From the NCBI GenBank assembly GCA_028752905.1, contig JAQNBH010000004.1, positions 30,848,251 to 30,912,250 on the forward strand: a DNA stretch of 64,000 bases, in the 5' to 3' direction. The stretch is from Cladorhizidae sp. MBARI D1340-BT2. Lineage: Eukaryota > Porifera > Demospongiae > Poecilosclerida > Cladorhizidae. The position numbers and the translations under genes were made by a program. A model generated the notes under the pieces. That model ran no database searches and was not told the origin of the DNA. It saw only the letters and a list, made by a program, of their open reading frames with translations. Shown here piece by piece: positions 11,537 to 22,602 of this stretch. Positions within the stretch are counted from its first letter, which is position 1, and each line of letters opens with the position of its first letter.

Positions 11537-11902
11537 AAAGAAAAACAATGGCTAAATTTGTTCTGAATCAATGGATACCAAATAGCTGTCATCTTCACCA
11601 CATCTGGCACATCTTCACCACATCTTGCACTGAAGTCTCATCGCTTTGGACCAGGACTTCCATTACTGATGACCTCTTAAACTAAAGTGCAGAGGTCATG
11701 CTTACCCAGGTGTGTTGTTGAATTCGTAAATCCAGGGGACAGGGTAGACATGACCTCTGCACTTTGTGATTGGTGATGGACGTCCTGGTCCAAAGCGATG
11801 AGACTCTTCAGTGCCAGATGTTAGAAGAGGGTGAGGATGATGGCTCTTTGGGATCCATTGATCAGAACAATTTGGCCATTGCTTTTCTTCTCTAGGCCTT
11901 AA
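11537..11902. mobile_element. Foldback (inverted-repeat) element
   Basis: The left arm (about 11537-11702) and right arm (about 11739-11902) are imperfect reverse complements around a spacer of about 36 bp. Matching blocks include CTCATCGCTTTGGACCAGGA, AAAGTGCAGAGGTCATG and CAATGGCTAAATTTG (CAATGGCCAAATTG in the other arm). It has no coding capacity and no obvious target duplication. It sits about 135 bp left of the 36-bp array. Confidence 0.7.
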
Positions 11903-12036
11903 GGCCTCACTCGAGTCTTGCCGGAGTTGACCATGTTCTGGATGCACTAGTACATTGTAGGAGAAGAGTGTCTGATTATTGTGCCCTACCAGGACAGTGG
12001 GCGGGGCATCATCGTGTCTGTGCTTCTCTTCTTTTC

Positions 12037-15000
12037 ATAGGTTTTGTTGGTGCCAGCTGTGCACCAGTGTTCATAGGTTTTGTTGGTGCTAGGTGTGCAC
12101 CAGTGTTCATAGGTTTTGTTGGTGCTAGCTGTGTACCAGTGTTCATAGGTTTTGTTGGTGCTAGGTGTGCACCAGTGTTCATAGGTTTTGTTGGTGCTAG
12201 CTGTGCACCAGTGTTCATAGGTTTTGTTGGTGCTAGGTGTGCACCAGTGTTCATAGGTTTTGTTGGTGCTAGGTGTGCACCAGTGTTCATAGGTTTTGTT
12301 GGTGCTAGCTGTGCACCAGTGTTCATAGGTTTTGTTGGTGCTAGGTGTGCACCAGTGTTCATAGGTTTTGTTGGTGCTAGCTGTGCACCAGTGTTCATAG
12401 GTTTTGTTGGTGCTAGGTGTGCACCAGTGTTCATAGGTTTTGTTGGTGCTAGCTGTGCACCAGTGTTCATAGGTTTTGTTGGTGCCAGCTGTGCACCATT
12501 GTTCATAGGTTTTGTTGGTGCTAGGTGTGCACCAGTGTTCATAGGTTTTGTTGGTGCTAGGTGTGCACCAGTGTTCATAGGTTTTGTTGGTGCTGGCTGT
12601 GCACCAGTGTTCATAGGTTTTGTTGGTGCTAGCTGTGCACCAGTGTTCATAGGTTTTGTTGGTGCCAGCTGTGCACCAGTGTTCATAGGTTTTGTTGGTG
12701 CTAGCTGTGCACCAGTGTTCATAGGTTTTGTTGGTACTAGCTGTGCACCAGTGTTCATAGGTTTTGTTGGTGCTAGGTGTGCACCAGTGTTCATAGGTTT
12801 TGTTGGTGCTAGCAGTGCACCAGTGTTCATAGGTTTTGTTGGTGCTAGCTGTGCACCAGTGTTCATAGGTTTTGTTGGTGCTAGCTGTGCACCAGTGTTC
12901 ATATGTTTTGTTGGTGCTAGCAGTGCACCAGTGTTCATAGGTTTTGTTGGTGCCAGCTGTGCACCAGTGTTCATAGGTTTTGTTGGTGCTAGCTGTGCAC
13001 CTGTGTTCATAGGTTTTGTTGGTGCTAGGTGTGCACCAGTGTTCATAGGTTTTGTTGGTGCTAGCTGTGCACCAGTGTTCATAGGTTTTGTTGGTGCTAG
13101 CTGTGCACCAGTGTTCATAGGTTTTGTTGGTGCTAGGTATGCACCAGTGTTCATAGGTTTTGTTGGTGCTAGCTGTGCACCAGTGTTCATAGGTTTTGTT
13201 GGTGCTAGGTATGCACCAGTGTTCATAGGTTTTGTTGGTGCTAGCTGTGCACCAGTGTTCATAGGTTTTGTTGGTGCTAGGTGTGCACCAGTGTTCATAG
13301 GTTTTGTTGGTGCTAGGTGTGCACCAGTGTTCATAGGTTTTGTTGGTGCTAGCTGTGCACCAGTGTTCATAGGTTTTGTTGGTGCTAGGTGTGCACCAGT
13401 GTTCATAGGTTTTGTTGGTGCTAGCTGTGCACCAGTGTTCATAGGTTTTGTTGGTTCTAGCTGTGCACCAGTGTTCATAGGTTTTGTTGGTGCTAGCTGT
13501 GCACCAGTGTTCATAGGTTTTGTTGGTGCCACCTGTGCACCAGTGTTCATAGGTTTTGTTGGTGCTAGCTGTGCACCAGTGTTCATAGGTTTTGTTGGTG
13601 CTAGGTGTGCACCAGTGTTCATAGGTTTTGTTGGTGCTAGCTGTGCACCAGTGTTCATAGGTTTTGTTGGTGCTAGCTGTGCACCAGTGTTCATAGGTTT
13701 TGTTGGTGCTAGCTGTGCACCAGTGTTCATAGGTTTTGTTGGTGCTAGCTGTGCACCAGTGTTCATAGGTTTTGTTGGTGCTAGGTGTGCACCAGTGTTC
13801 ATAGGTTTTGTTGGTGCTGGCTGTGCACCAGTGTTCATAGGTTTTGTTGGTGCTAGGTGTGCACCAGTGTTCATAGGTTTTGTTGGTGCTAGGTGTGCAC
13901 CAGTGTTCATAGGTTTTGTTGGTGCTAGCAGTGCACCAGTGTTCATAGGTTTTGTTGGTGCTGGCTGTGCACCAGTGTTCATAGGTTTTGTTGGTGCTAG
14001 GTGTGCACCAGTGTTCATAGGTTTTGTTGGTGCTAGCTGTGCACCAGTGTTCATAGGTTTTGTTGGTGCTAGCTGTGCACCAGTGTTCATAGGTTTTGTT
14101 GGTGCTAGCTGTGCACCAGTGTTCATAGGTTTTGTTGGTGCTAGCTGTGCACCAGTGTTCATAGGTTTTGTTGGTGCCAGCTGTGCACCAGTGTTCATAG
14201 GTTTTGTTGGTGCTAGCTGTGCACCAGTGTTCATAGGTTTTGTTGGTGCTAGGTGTGCACCAGTGTTCATAGGTTTTGTTGGTGCTAGCTGTGCACCAGT
14301 GTTCATAGGTTTTGTTGGTGCTAGGTGTGCACCAGTGTTCATAGGTTTTGTTGGTACTAGCTGTGCACCAGTGTTCATAGGTTTTGTTGGTGCTAGCTGT
14401 GCACCAGTGTTCATAGGTTTTGTTGGTGCTGGCTGTGCACCGGTGTTCATAGGTTTTGTTGGTGCTAGCTGTGCACCAGTGTTCATAGGTTTTGTTGGTG
14501 CTAGGTGTGCACCAGTGCTCATAGGTTTTGTTGGTACTAGGTGTGCACCAGTGTTCATAGGTTTTGTTGGTGCTAGGTGTGCACCAGTGTTCATAGGTTT
14601 TGTTGGTGCTAGGTGTGCACCTGTGTTCATAGGTTTTGTTGGTGCTAGGTGTGCACCAGTGTTCATAGGTTTTGTTGGTGCTAGCTGTGCACCAGTGTTC
14701 ATAGGTTTTGTTGGTGCCAGCTGTGCACCAGTGTTCATAGGTTTTGTTGGTGCTAGCTGTGTACCAGTGTTCATAGGTTTTGTTGGTGCTAGGTGTGCAC
14801 CAGTGTTCATAGGTTTTGTTGGTACTAGCTGTGTACCAGTGTTCATAGGTTTTGTTGTTGCTAGGTGTGCACCAGTGTTCATAGGTTTTGTTGGTGCCAG
14901 CTGTGCACCAGTGTTCATAGGTTTTGTTGGTGCTAGCTGTGCACCAGTGTTCATAGGTTTTGTTGGTGCTAGGTGTGCACCAGTGTTCATAGGTTTTGTT

Positions 15001-18000
15001 GGTGCTAGCTGTGCACCAGTGTTCATAGGTTTTGTTGGTGCTAGCTGTGTGTGTTCATAGGTTTTGTTGGTGCTAGCTGTGCACCAGTGTTCATAGGTTT
15101 TGTTGGTGCTAGCTGTGCACCAGTGTTCATAGGTTTTGTTGGTGCTAGCTGTGCACCAGTGTTCATAGGTTTTGTTGGTACTAGCTGTGCACCAGTGTTC
15201 ATAGGTTTTGTTGGTGCTAGGTGTGCACCAGTGTTCATAGGTTTTGTTGGTACTAGGTGTGCACCAGTGTTCATAGGTTTTGTTGGTTCTAGCTATGCAC
15301 CAGTGTTCATAGGTTTTGTTGGTGCTAGCTGTGCACCAGTGTTCATAGGTTTTGTTGGTGCTAGCTGTGCACCAGTGTTCATAGGTTTTGTTGGTGCTAG
15401 CTGTGTGTGTTCATAGGTTTTGTTGGTGCTAGCTGTGCACCAGTGTTCATAGGTTTTGTTGTTGCTGGCTGTGCACCAGTGTTCATAGGTTTTGTTGGTG
15501 CTAGCTGTGCACCAGTGTTCATAGGTTTTGTTGGTGCTAGCTGTGCACCAGTGTTCATAGGTTTTGTTGGTGCCAGCTGTGCACCAGTGTTCATAGGTTT
15601 TGTTGGTGCTAGCTGTGCACCAGTGTTCATAGGTTTTGTTGGTGCTAGCTGTGCACCAGTGTTCATAGGTTTTGTTGGTGCTAGGTGTGCACCAGTGTTC
15701 ATAGGTTTTGTTGGTACTAGGTGTGCACCAGTGTTCATAGGTTTTGTTGGTTCTAGCTATGCACCAGTGTTCATAGGTTTTGTTGGTGCTGGCTGTGCAC
15801 CAGTGTTCATAGGTTTTGTTGGTACTAGGTGTGCACCAGTGTTCATAGGTTTTGTTGGTGCTAGCTGTGCACCAGTGTTCATAGGTTTTGTTGGTGCTAG
15901 CTGTGCACCAGTGTTCATAGGTTTTGTTGGTTCTAGCTGTGCACCAGTGTTCATAGGTTTTGTTGGTGCTAGTTGTGCACCAGTGTTCATAGGTTTTGTT
16001 GGTACTAGGTGTGCACCAGTGTTCATAGGTTTTGTTGGTGCTAGCTGTGCACCAGTGTTCATAGGTTTTGTTGGTGCTAGCTGTGCACCAGTGTTCATAG
16101 GTTTTGTTGGTGCTAGCTGTGCACCAGTGTTCATAGGTTTTGTTGGTACTAGGTGTGCACCAGTGTTCATAGGTTTTGTTGGTGCCAGGTGTGCACCAGT
16201 GTTCATAGGTTTTGTTGGTGCTAGTTGTGCACCAGTGTTCATAGGTTTTGTTGGTGCTAGCTGTGCACCAGTGTTCATAGGTTTTGTTGGTGCTAGCTGT
16301 GCACCAGTGTTCATAGGTTTTGTTGGTGCTAGGTGTGTACCAGTGTTCATAGGTTTTGTTGGTGCTAGCTGTGCACCAGTGTTCATAGGTTTTGTTGGTG
16401 CTAGGTGTGCACCAGTGTTCATAGGTTTTGTTGGTGCTAGCTGTGCACCAGTGTTCATAGGTTTTGTTGGTGCTAGCTGTGCACCAGTGTTCATAGGTTT
16501 TGTTGGTACTAGCTGTGCACCAGTGTTCATAGGTTTTGTTGGTGCTAGCTGTGCACCAGTGTTCATAGGTTTTGTTGGTGCTAGCTGTGCACCGGTGTTC
16601 ATAGGTTTTGTTGGTGCCAGCTGTGCACCAGTGTTCATAGGTTTTGTTGGTGCTAGCTGTGCACCTGTGTTCATAGGTTTTGTTGGTGCTAGCTGTGCAC
16701 CAGTGTTCATAGGTTTTGTTGGTGCTAGGTGTGCACCAGTGTTCATAGGTTTTGTTGGTGCTGGCTGTGCACCAGTGTTCATAGGTTTTGTTGGTGCTAG
16801 CTGTGCACCAGTGTTCATAGGTTTTGTTGGTGCTAGGTGTGCACCAGTGTTCATAGGTTTTGTTGGTGCTAGCTGTGCACCAGTGTTCATAGGTTTTGTT
16901 GGTGCTAGCTGTGCACCAGTGTTCATAGGTTTTGTTGGTACTAGCTATGCACCAGTGTTCATAGGTTTTGTTGGTGCTAGCTGTGCACCAGTGTTCATAG
17001 GTTTTGTTGGTGCTGGCTGTGCACCAGTGTTCATAGGTTTTGTTGGTGCTGGCTGTGCACCAGTGTTCATAGGTTTTGTTGGTGCTAGCTGTGCACCAGT
17101 GTTCATAGGTTTTGTTGGTGCTGGCTGTGCACCAGTGTCATAGGTTTTGTTGGTGCTAGCTGTGCACCAGTGTTCATAGGTTTTGTTGGTGCTAGGTGTG
17201 CACCAGTGTTCATAGGTTTTGTTGGTGCTAGCTGTGCACCAGTGTTCATAGGTTTTGTTGGTTCTAGCTGTGCACCTGTGTTCATAGGTTTTGTTGGTGC
17301 TAGCTGTGCACCAGTGTTCATAGGTTTTGTTGGTGCTAGGTGTGCACCAGTGTTCATAGGTTTTGTTGGTACTAGGTGTGCACCAGTGTTCATAGGTTTT
17401 GTTGGTGCCAGCTGTGCACCAGTGTTCATAGGTTTTGTTGGTGCTAGCTGTGCACCAGTGTTCATAGGTTTTGTTGGTGCTAGGTGTGCACCAGTGTTCA
17501 TAGGTTTTGTTGGTGCTAGGTGTGCACCAGTGTTCATAGGTTTTGTTGGTGCTAGCTGTGCACCAGTGTTCATAGGTTTTGTTGGTGCTAGCTGTGCACC
17601 AGTGTTCATAGGTTTTGTTGGTGCTAGGTGTGCACCAGTGTTCATAGGTTTTGTTGGTGCTAGCTGTGCACCAGTGGTCATAGGTTTTGTTGGTGCTAGC
17701 TGTGCACCAGTGTTCATAGGTTTTGTTGGTGCTAGCTGTGCACCAGTGTTCATAGGTTTTGTTGGTGCTAGCTGTGCACCAGTGTTCATAGGTTTTGTTG
17801 GTACTAGCTGTGCACCAGTGTTCATAGGTTTTGTTGGTGCTAGGTGTGCACCTGTGTTCATAGGTTTTGTTGGTGCTAGCTGTGTACCAGTGTTCATAGG
17901 TTTTGTTGGTGCTAGGTGTGCACCAGTGTTCATAGGTTTTGTTGGTGCCAGCTGTGCACCAGTGTTCATAGGTTTTGTTGGTGCTAGGTGTGCACCAGTG

Positions 18001-19462
18001 TTCATAGGTTTTGTTGGTACTAGCTGTGCACCAGTGTTCATAGGTTTTGTTGGTGCTAGCTGTGCACCAGTGTTCATAGGTTTTGTTGGTGCTAGCTGTG
18101 CACCAGTGTTCATAGGTTTTGTTGGTGCTAGCTGTGCACCAGTGTTCATAGGTTTTGTTGGTGCTGGCTGTGCACCAGTGTTCATAGGTTTTGTTGGTGC
18201 CAGCTGTGCACCAGTGTTCATAGGCTTTGTTGGTGCTAGCTGTGCACCAGTGTTCATAGGTTTTGTTGGTACTAGCTGTGCACCAGTGTTCATAGGTTTT
18301 GTTGGTGCTAGCTGTGCACCAGTGTTCATAGGTTTTGTTGGTACTAGGTGTGCACCAGTGATCATAGGCTTTGTTGGTGCTAGCTGTGCACCAGTGTTCA
18401 TAGGTTTTGTTGGTGCTAGGTGTGCACCAGTGTTCATAGGTTTTGTTGGTGCTAGCTGTGCACCAGTGTTCATAGGTTTTGTTGGTGCTAGCTGTGCACC
18501 AGTGTTCATAGGTTTTGTTGGTGCTAGCTGTGCACCAGTGTTCATAGGTTTTGTTGGTGCTAGCTGTGCACCAGTGTTCATAGGTTTTGTTGGTGCTAGC
18601 TGTGCACCAGTGTTCATAGGTTTTGTTGGTGCTAGCTGTGCACCAGTGTTCATAGGTTTTGTTGGTGCTAGCTGTGCACCAGTGTTCATAGGTTTTGTTG
18701 GTGCTAGGTGTGCACCAGTGTTCATAGGTTTTGTTGGTGCTAGCTGTGCACCAGTGTTCATAGGTTTTGTTGGTGCTAGCTGTGCACCAGTGTTCATAGG
18801 TTTTGTTGGTGCTAGCTGTGCACCAGTGTTCATAGGTTTTGTTGGTGCTAGCTGTGCACCAGTGTTCATAGGTTTTGTTGGTGCTAGCTGTGCACCAGTG
18901 TTCATAGGTTTTGTTGGTGCTGGCTGTGCACCAGTGTTCATAGGTTTTGTTGGTGCTAGGTGTGCACCAGTGTTCATAGGTTTTGTTGGTGCTAGCTGTG
19001 CACCAGTGTTCATAGGTTTTGTTGGTGCTAGCTGTGCACCAGTGTTCATAGGTTTTGTTGGTACTAGCTGTGCACCAGTGTTCATAGGTTTTGTTGGTGC
19101 TAGCTGTGCACCAGTGTTCATAGGTTTTGTTGGTGCCAGCTGTGCACCAGTGTTCATAGGTTTTGTTGGTGCTGGCTGTGCACCAGTGTTCATAGGTTTT
19201 GTTGGTGCTGGCTGTGCACCAGTGTTCATAGGTTTTGTTGGTACTAGCTGTGCACCAGTGTTCATAGGTTTTGTTGGTGCCAGCTGTGCACCAGTGTTCA
19301 TAGGTTTTGTTGGTGCCAGCTGTGCACCAGTGTTCATAGGTTTTGTTGGTGCTAGCTGTGCACCAGTGTTCATAGGTTTTGTTGGTGCTAGCTGTGCACC
19401 AGTGTTCATAGGTTTTGTTGGTGCTAGCTGTGCACCAGTGTTCATAGGTTTTGTTGGTGCTA
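12037..19462. repeat. 36-bp minisatellite, about 206 units (7.4 kb)
   Basis: The unit contains TTCATAGGTTTTGTTGGTGC followed by TAGCTGTGCACCAGTG. Most differences between units fall in a 9-base stretch (GTGCTAGCT, varying as GTGCCAGCT, GTACTAGCT, GTTCTAGCT, GTGCTAGGT, GTGCTGGCT), while the rest is nearly invariant. The period is a multiple of three, so frames of up to about 1000 codons stay open on both strands (12-residue repeats). 4-bp deletions at about 15047 and 15403 and a 1-bp deletion near 17138 break both strands' frames, which argues against coding use. The array lies immediately upstream of the first TATDN1 exon found, probably in intron 1 or the 5' flank. Confidence 0.97.
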
Positions 19463-19504
19463 AAAAATGTATTGATGTTATTCTATTGGGACCTGTTTCA
19501 ACTC

Positions 19505-19604
19505 CACCCTCCTCTGTTGTTGTTTTTGTTGATGCTGTTGTTGTTGATGTTGATGTTGTTGCTGTTGATGATGCTGTTGTTGTTGTTGTTGTTGATGTTG
19601 ATGC
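19505..19604 (+). repeat. GTT/GAT trinucleotide-rich tract
   Basis: Imperfect TGTTGATGTTGTT repeat ending directly at the acceptor GATGCAG of the 19607 microexon. It takes the place of a normal pyrimidine tract. Confidence 0.85.
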
Positions 19605-19606
19605 AG

Positions 19607-19627
19607 ATATAGGAGCTAATATGACAG
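19607..19627 (+). CDS. TATDN1: TATDN1-like deoxyribonuclease, microexon (exon 2 here)
   Basis: TATDN1 proteins are TatD-family metal-dependent 3'-5' exonucleases/endonucleases of the TIM-barrel amidohydrolase type, linked to DNA degradation in apoptosis. This 21-nt exon (acceptor GATGCAG, donor GTATTG) encodes the N-terminal strand: with a G from an upstream exon it reads D-IGANMT, and its last G starts the next Asp. This fits the family's (F)IDIGxNLTD motif, the TATDN1 equivalent of the DxHxH metal site in bacterial TatD. The phase is 1 in and 1 out, compatible with the exon at 20714. The exon supplying the start Met and FI was not found. The frame is also open upstream, so an unspliced longer exon cannot be excluded, but that sequence is low-complexity repeat. 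Confidence 0.65.
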
Positions 19628-19699
19628 GTATTGGTCAGCATTTGTGCAGTCTTGTAGGAGGAGAAATATTGTCTGTGGTCTGTACACTACACCTTAGTG

Positions 19700-19960
19700 T
19701 AATGTGTGGTGTGTGTGTGCGGTATACATGTGTGTGGTGTGGGTATACATGTGTGTGGTGTGGGTAACATGTGTGTGGTGTGGGTATACATGTGTGTGGT
19801 TTGGGTATACATGTGTGTGGTGTGGGTATACATGTGTGTGGTGTGGGTATACGTGAGTGTGGTGTGAGGTATACATGTGTGTGGTGTTGTGGTGTGTGGG
19901 TGTCTGTGATGTAGTGTGTCACGAGGTGTGTGGTGTATGTATGAGTGATGTTTCATGAGG
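19700..19960. repeat. TG-rich minisatellite, about 19-20 bp
   Basis: Repeats of TACATGTGTGTGGTGTGGG within the intron after the microexon, degrading rightwards into TG-rich DNA up to about 20100. Confidence 0.85.
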
Positions 19961-20114
19961 TGTTGGAGGTGTGTGTGTTTATAGTGTGTCTGTCATGTGA
20001 TGTGTATGGAGTATATGTTTGTGTGTATCGATGTGCTGTGTGAGAGTGTGCTGTTTGTGTGTGTACGTATTTGTGTTATGTATGGGGTATGCGTGAGTAT
20101 GTCAGGGTGAGGGT

Positions 20115-20132
20115 GGGGGGGGGGGGGGGGGG
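20115..20132. repeat. Poly-G tract (18)
   Basis: Run of G within TG-rich intron sequence. Confidence 0.9.
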
Positions 20133-20195
20133 TGCATGTATGTGGAGTGTGTCTATGTCTGGTGTTTGTGTGGTGTGTTCATATACATGCACACC

Positions 20196-20713
20196 TCCCC
20201 AGACCCTGTATTCAGAGGGCTGTATTCATATACATGACCACCTCCCTAGACCCTGTATTCAGAGGGCTGTATTCATATACATGACCACCTCCCTAGACCC
20301 TGTATTCAGAGGGCTGTATTCATATACATGACCACCTCCCTAGACCCTGTATTCAGAGGGCTGTATTCATATACATGACCACCTCACTAGACCCTTTATT
20401 CAGAGGGCTGTATTCATATACACCTCCCTAGACCCTGTATTCAGAGGGCTGTATTCATATACATGCACACCTCTCTAGACCATGTATTCAGAGGGCTGTA
20501 TTCATATACATGACCACCTCCCTAGACCCTGTATTCAGAGGGCTGTATTCATATACATGACCACCTCCCTAGACCCTGTATTCAGAGGGCTGTATTCATA
20601 TACATGACCACCTCCCTAGACCCTGTATTCAGAGGGCTGTATTCATATACATGACCACCTCCCTAGACCCTGAATTCAGAGGGCTGTATTCATATACATG
20701 TACACCTCCCTAG
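20196..20713 (+). repeat. 47-bp minisatellite carrying copies of a 3' splice site and exon start
   Basis: About 11 units. Each contains CCTCCCTAG directly followed by ACCCTGTATTCAGAGGG, which is the acceptor and first 17 bases of the exon at 20714-20758, and then a unit-specific tail CTGTATTCATATACATGACCA. The real exon is the last unit, where the tail is replaced by ATGTATCGAGG. Reading in the exon's phase from any decoy acceptor meets TGA or TAG within the unit. The array therefore appears to have grown by duplication of the intron-exon junction. Confidence 0.93.
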
Positions 20714-20758
20714 ACCCTGTATTCAGAGGGATGTATCGAGGAAGAAGGGCACATCCAG
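20714..20758 (+). CDS. TATDN1: TATDN1-like deoxyribonuclease, exon 3
   Basis: A 45-nt exon with acceptor CTCCCTAG and strong donor GTGAGT, phase 1 in and 1 out. With the split Asp codons it reads D-PVFRGMYRGRRAHP-D, matching the TATDN1 segment DPMFRGIYRG followed by His and Asp. It directly follows the microexon in the protein alignment, and its closing G joins AT of the exon at 22548 to make the next Asp. It is the terminal, diverged copy of the 47-bp tandem unit, so the spliceosome must choose this acceptor over about ten upstream copies. Confidence 0.85.
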
Positions 20759-21225
20759 GTGAGTCTGCATGGCTTTAAACACCTCCATAAGCCAGTACAT
20801 CTGTCCACCAGTAGACGAGCTGTGTGTAGACTGTGGAACTGTGTGTTATATTAGCTGCAGTTAGCGGCCATTACTGGAATACTCTCACCAATTCTCCTGA
20901 TTACATATGTACAACAGGAGTAGACTTACTATATAGCGTCTTGGCACTGCCTCGTAGTCTCTATTATCTCCAATAGAAGTGTGGCTTGTTAATTAGAAGG
21001 GCAGTTACTAATATGTGAGTTCTAATTGAGAGGTGGGTGACTTTAATTTATTTTATTTTCAAGCTAACACTTGTAGCTGCAGACTGTTTGCTGCTGCTCT
21101 CACCGAGTCTGGAAGCTGTTCTGCCGGACACTCTAAGTCTACTGGGACCTTTGCCTTCTACCGTAGAGAAGTGTAGCATCCTGGACCGATTTCTTTGCTT
21201 TAAGGTTTGTTGCAGAGCTAGTCCG

Positions 21226-21705
21226 ACCTGTCTTTTCTCTGCTTACTTCCATGGAGCTGTTCTCTGCTTACTTCCATGGAGCTGATTCATCTGGCTTTTC
21301 TCTGCTTACTTCCATGGAGCCGATTCATCTGGCTTTTCTCTGCTTACTTCCATGGAGCCGATTCATCTGGCTTTTCTCTGCTTACTTCCATGGAGCTGAT
21401 TCATCTGGCTTTTCTCTGCCTACTTCCATGGAGCTGATTCATCTGGCTTTTCTCTGCTTACTTCCATGGAGCCGATTCATCTTGCTTTTCTCTGCTTACT
21501 TCCATGGAGCCGATTCATCTGGCTTTTCTCTGCTTATTTCCATGGAGCTGATTCATCTGGCTTTTCTCTGCTTACTTCCATGGAGCTGATTCATCTGGCT
21601 TTTCTTTGCCTACTTCTATGGAGCTGATTCATCTGGCTTTTCACTGCTTACTTCAATGGAGCTGATTCATCAGGCTTTTCTCTGCTTACTTCCATGAAGC
21701 TGATT
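21226..21705. repeat. 38-bp minisatellite x 12
   Basis: The unit contains TTTTCTCTGCTTACTTCCAT followed by GGAGCTGATTCATCTGG. It is intronic (intron 20759-22547). It is preceded by a 180-bp stretch ending in TTTCTTTGCTTTAAGGT, which resembles 51080-51100. Confidence 0.94.
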
Positions 21706-22547
21706 CTTCTACCAAATTCCTGCAAATTGTATTAGCATTCTAATGATGCCAATGATTTCATTATTCCTGTAAAGTATCAGCTTCAGCTCATGAACTTGAC
21801 GCAAATGCAGATGGAGGCGTGGTTACTATATGGATGATGTTGGGGTCTACGAGGTTGTAATGGGAGGGGACGTTGGAACTTGATGGTGGGGGCTCTATCA
21901 GGGACTCGCTGTCCAGCATGTTAGAAGAGTATGCGTATGCATGTGAATGTTGGGGCACAATTATAACTGGTTTTGCAATGTGAATTATAATTACTGTAGG
22001 GTATGCACTTCAAAGCAAAATTCTTTAATTAGTGGAAGATCTAATTAAGTGGGTAAATTCTAATTAGGTAAAAGTCCTAATAATTGAAATAATAAATGAA
22101 AAATTGTGATAATTGAAAAGCTTTAAAGTAGTGGAAATTTTTTAATTTTGTCAAAAAAAAAACTCAGTGAAAATGCCATGTGGATGTATAACAACAGTGA
22201 ACATACTGAACTCACTCTAGAGTCTCTGTGTGTGGTGTGGGTGTGTGTTTGGTGCATGTGTGTGTGTGTGTGTGTGTTTGGTGCCTTGTATATTTTGTGT
22301 CTATGTGTGTGTTTGGAGGGACCAGAGATGATGAGGGAGAGGAGGGAGTGCTATTTTCTAGGCAGGCTTCTACCTACATACCTGTACCACCAAGTTCTCC
22401 TCAGCCTTCTAGCATTTTGCCAGTTTCATTTGTAGTCATGGAGTTTGGTCTCTGTCTTGGCTCTTCCTGTGCTTGTCTTGATAAGAGGAGCACAGGAAGC
22501 CAGCACACATGATCATCTCTTATCCTGTGCCAACTCTTTCTGCACAG

Positions 22548-22597
22548 ATGACTATAATGATGTTTTAAAGCGAGCTTGTGATGTTGGAGTAAGAAAG
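22548..22597 (+). CDS. TATDN1: TATDN1-like deoxyribonuclease, exon 4
   Basis: A 50-nt exon with acceptor TCTGCACAG and donor GTGAGC, phase 1 in and 0 out. It reads (D)DYNDVLKRACDVGVRK, matching the TATDN1 helix DD-x-x-DVI-x-RA-x-x-x-GV-x-K. It leads straight into the beta strand of the exon at 25484. The 30-bp minisatellite begins a few bases after the donor. Confidence 0.88.
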
Positions 22598-22602
22598 GTG
22601 AG

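Noticed and set aside
11548..11570. ATGGCTAAATTTGTT (MAKFV) as TATDN1 exon 1
   Set aside because: It lies in the arm of the foldback element, is followed by no usable donor in the right phase, and the other arm carries the same string.
11968..15060. 1030-codon plus-strand frame and matching minus-strand frames up to 1005 codons
   Set aside because: Entirely 36-bp minisatellite. The start is a GTG, frames are open on both strands, and small deletions break the run. Length follows from a period divisible by three.
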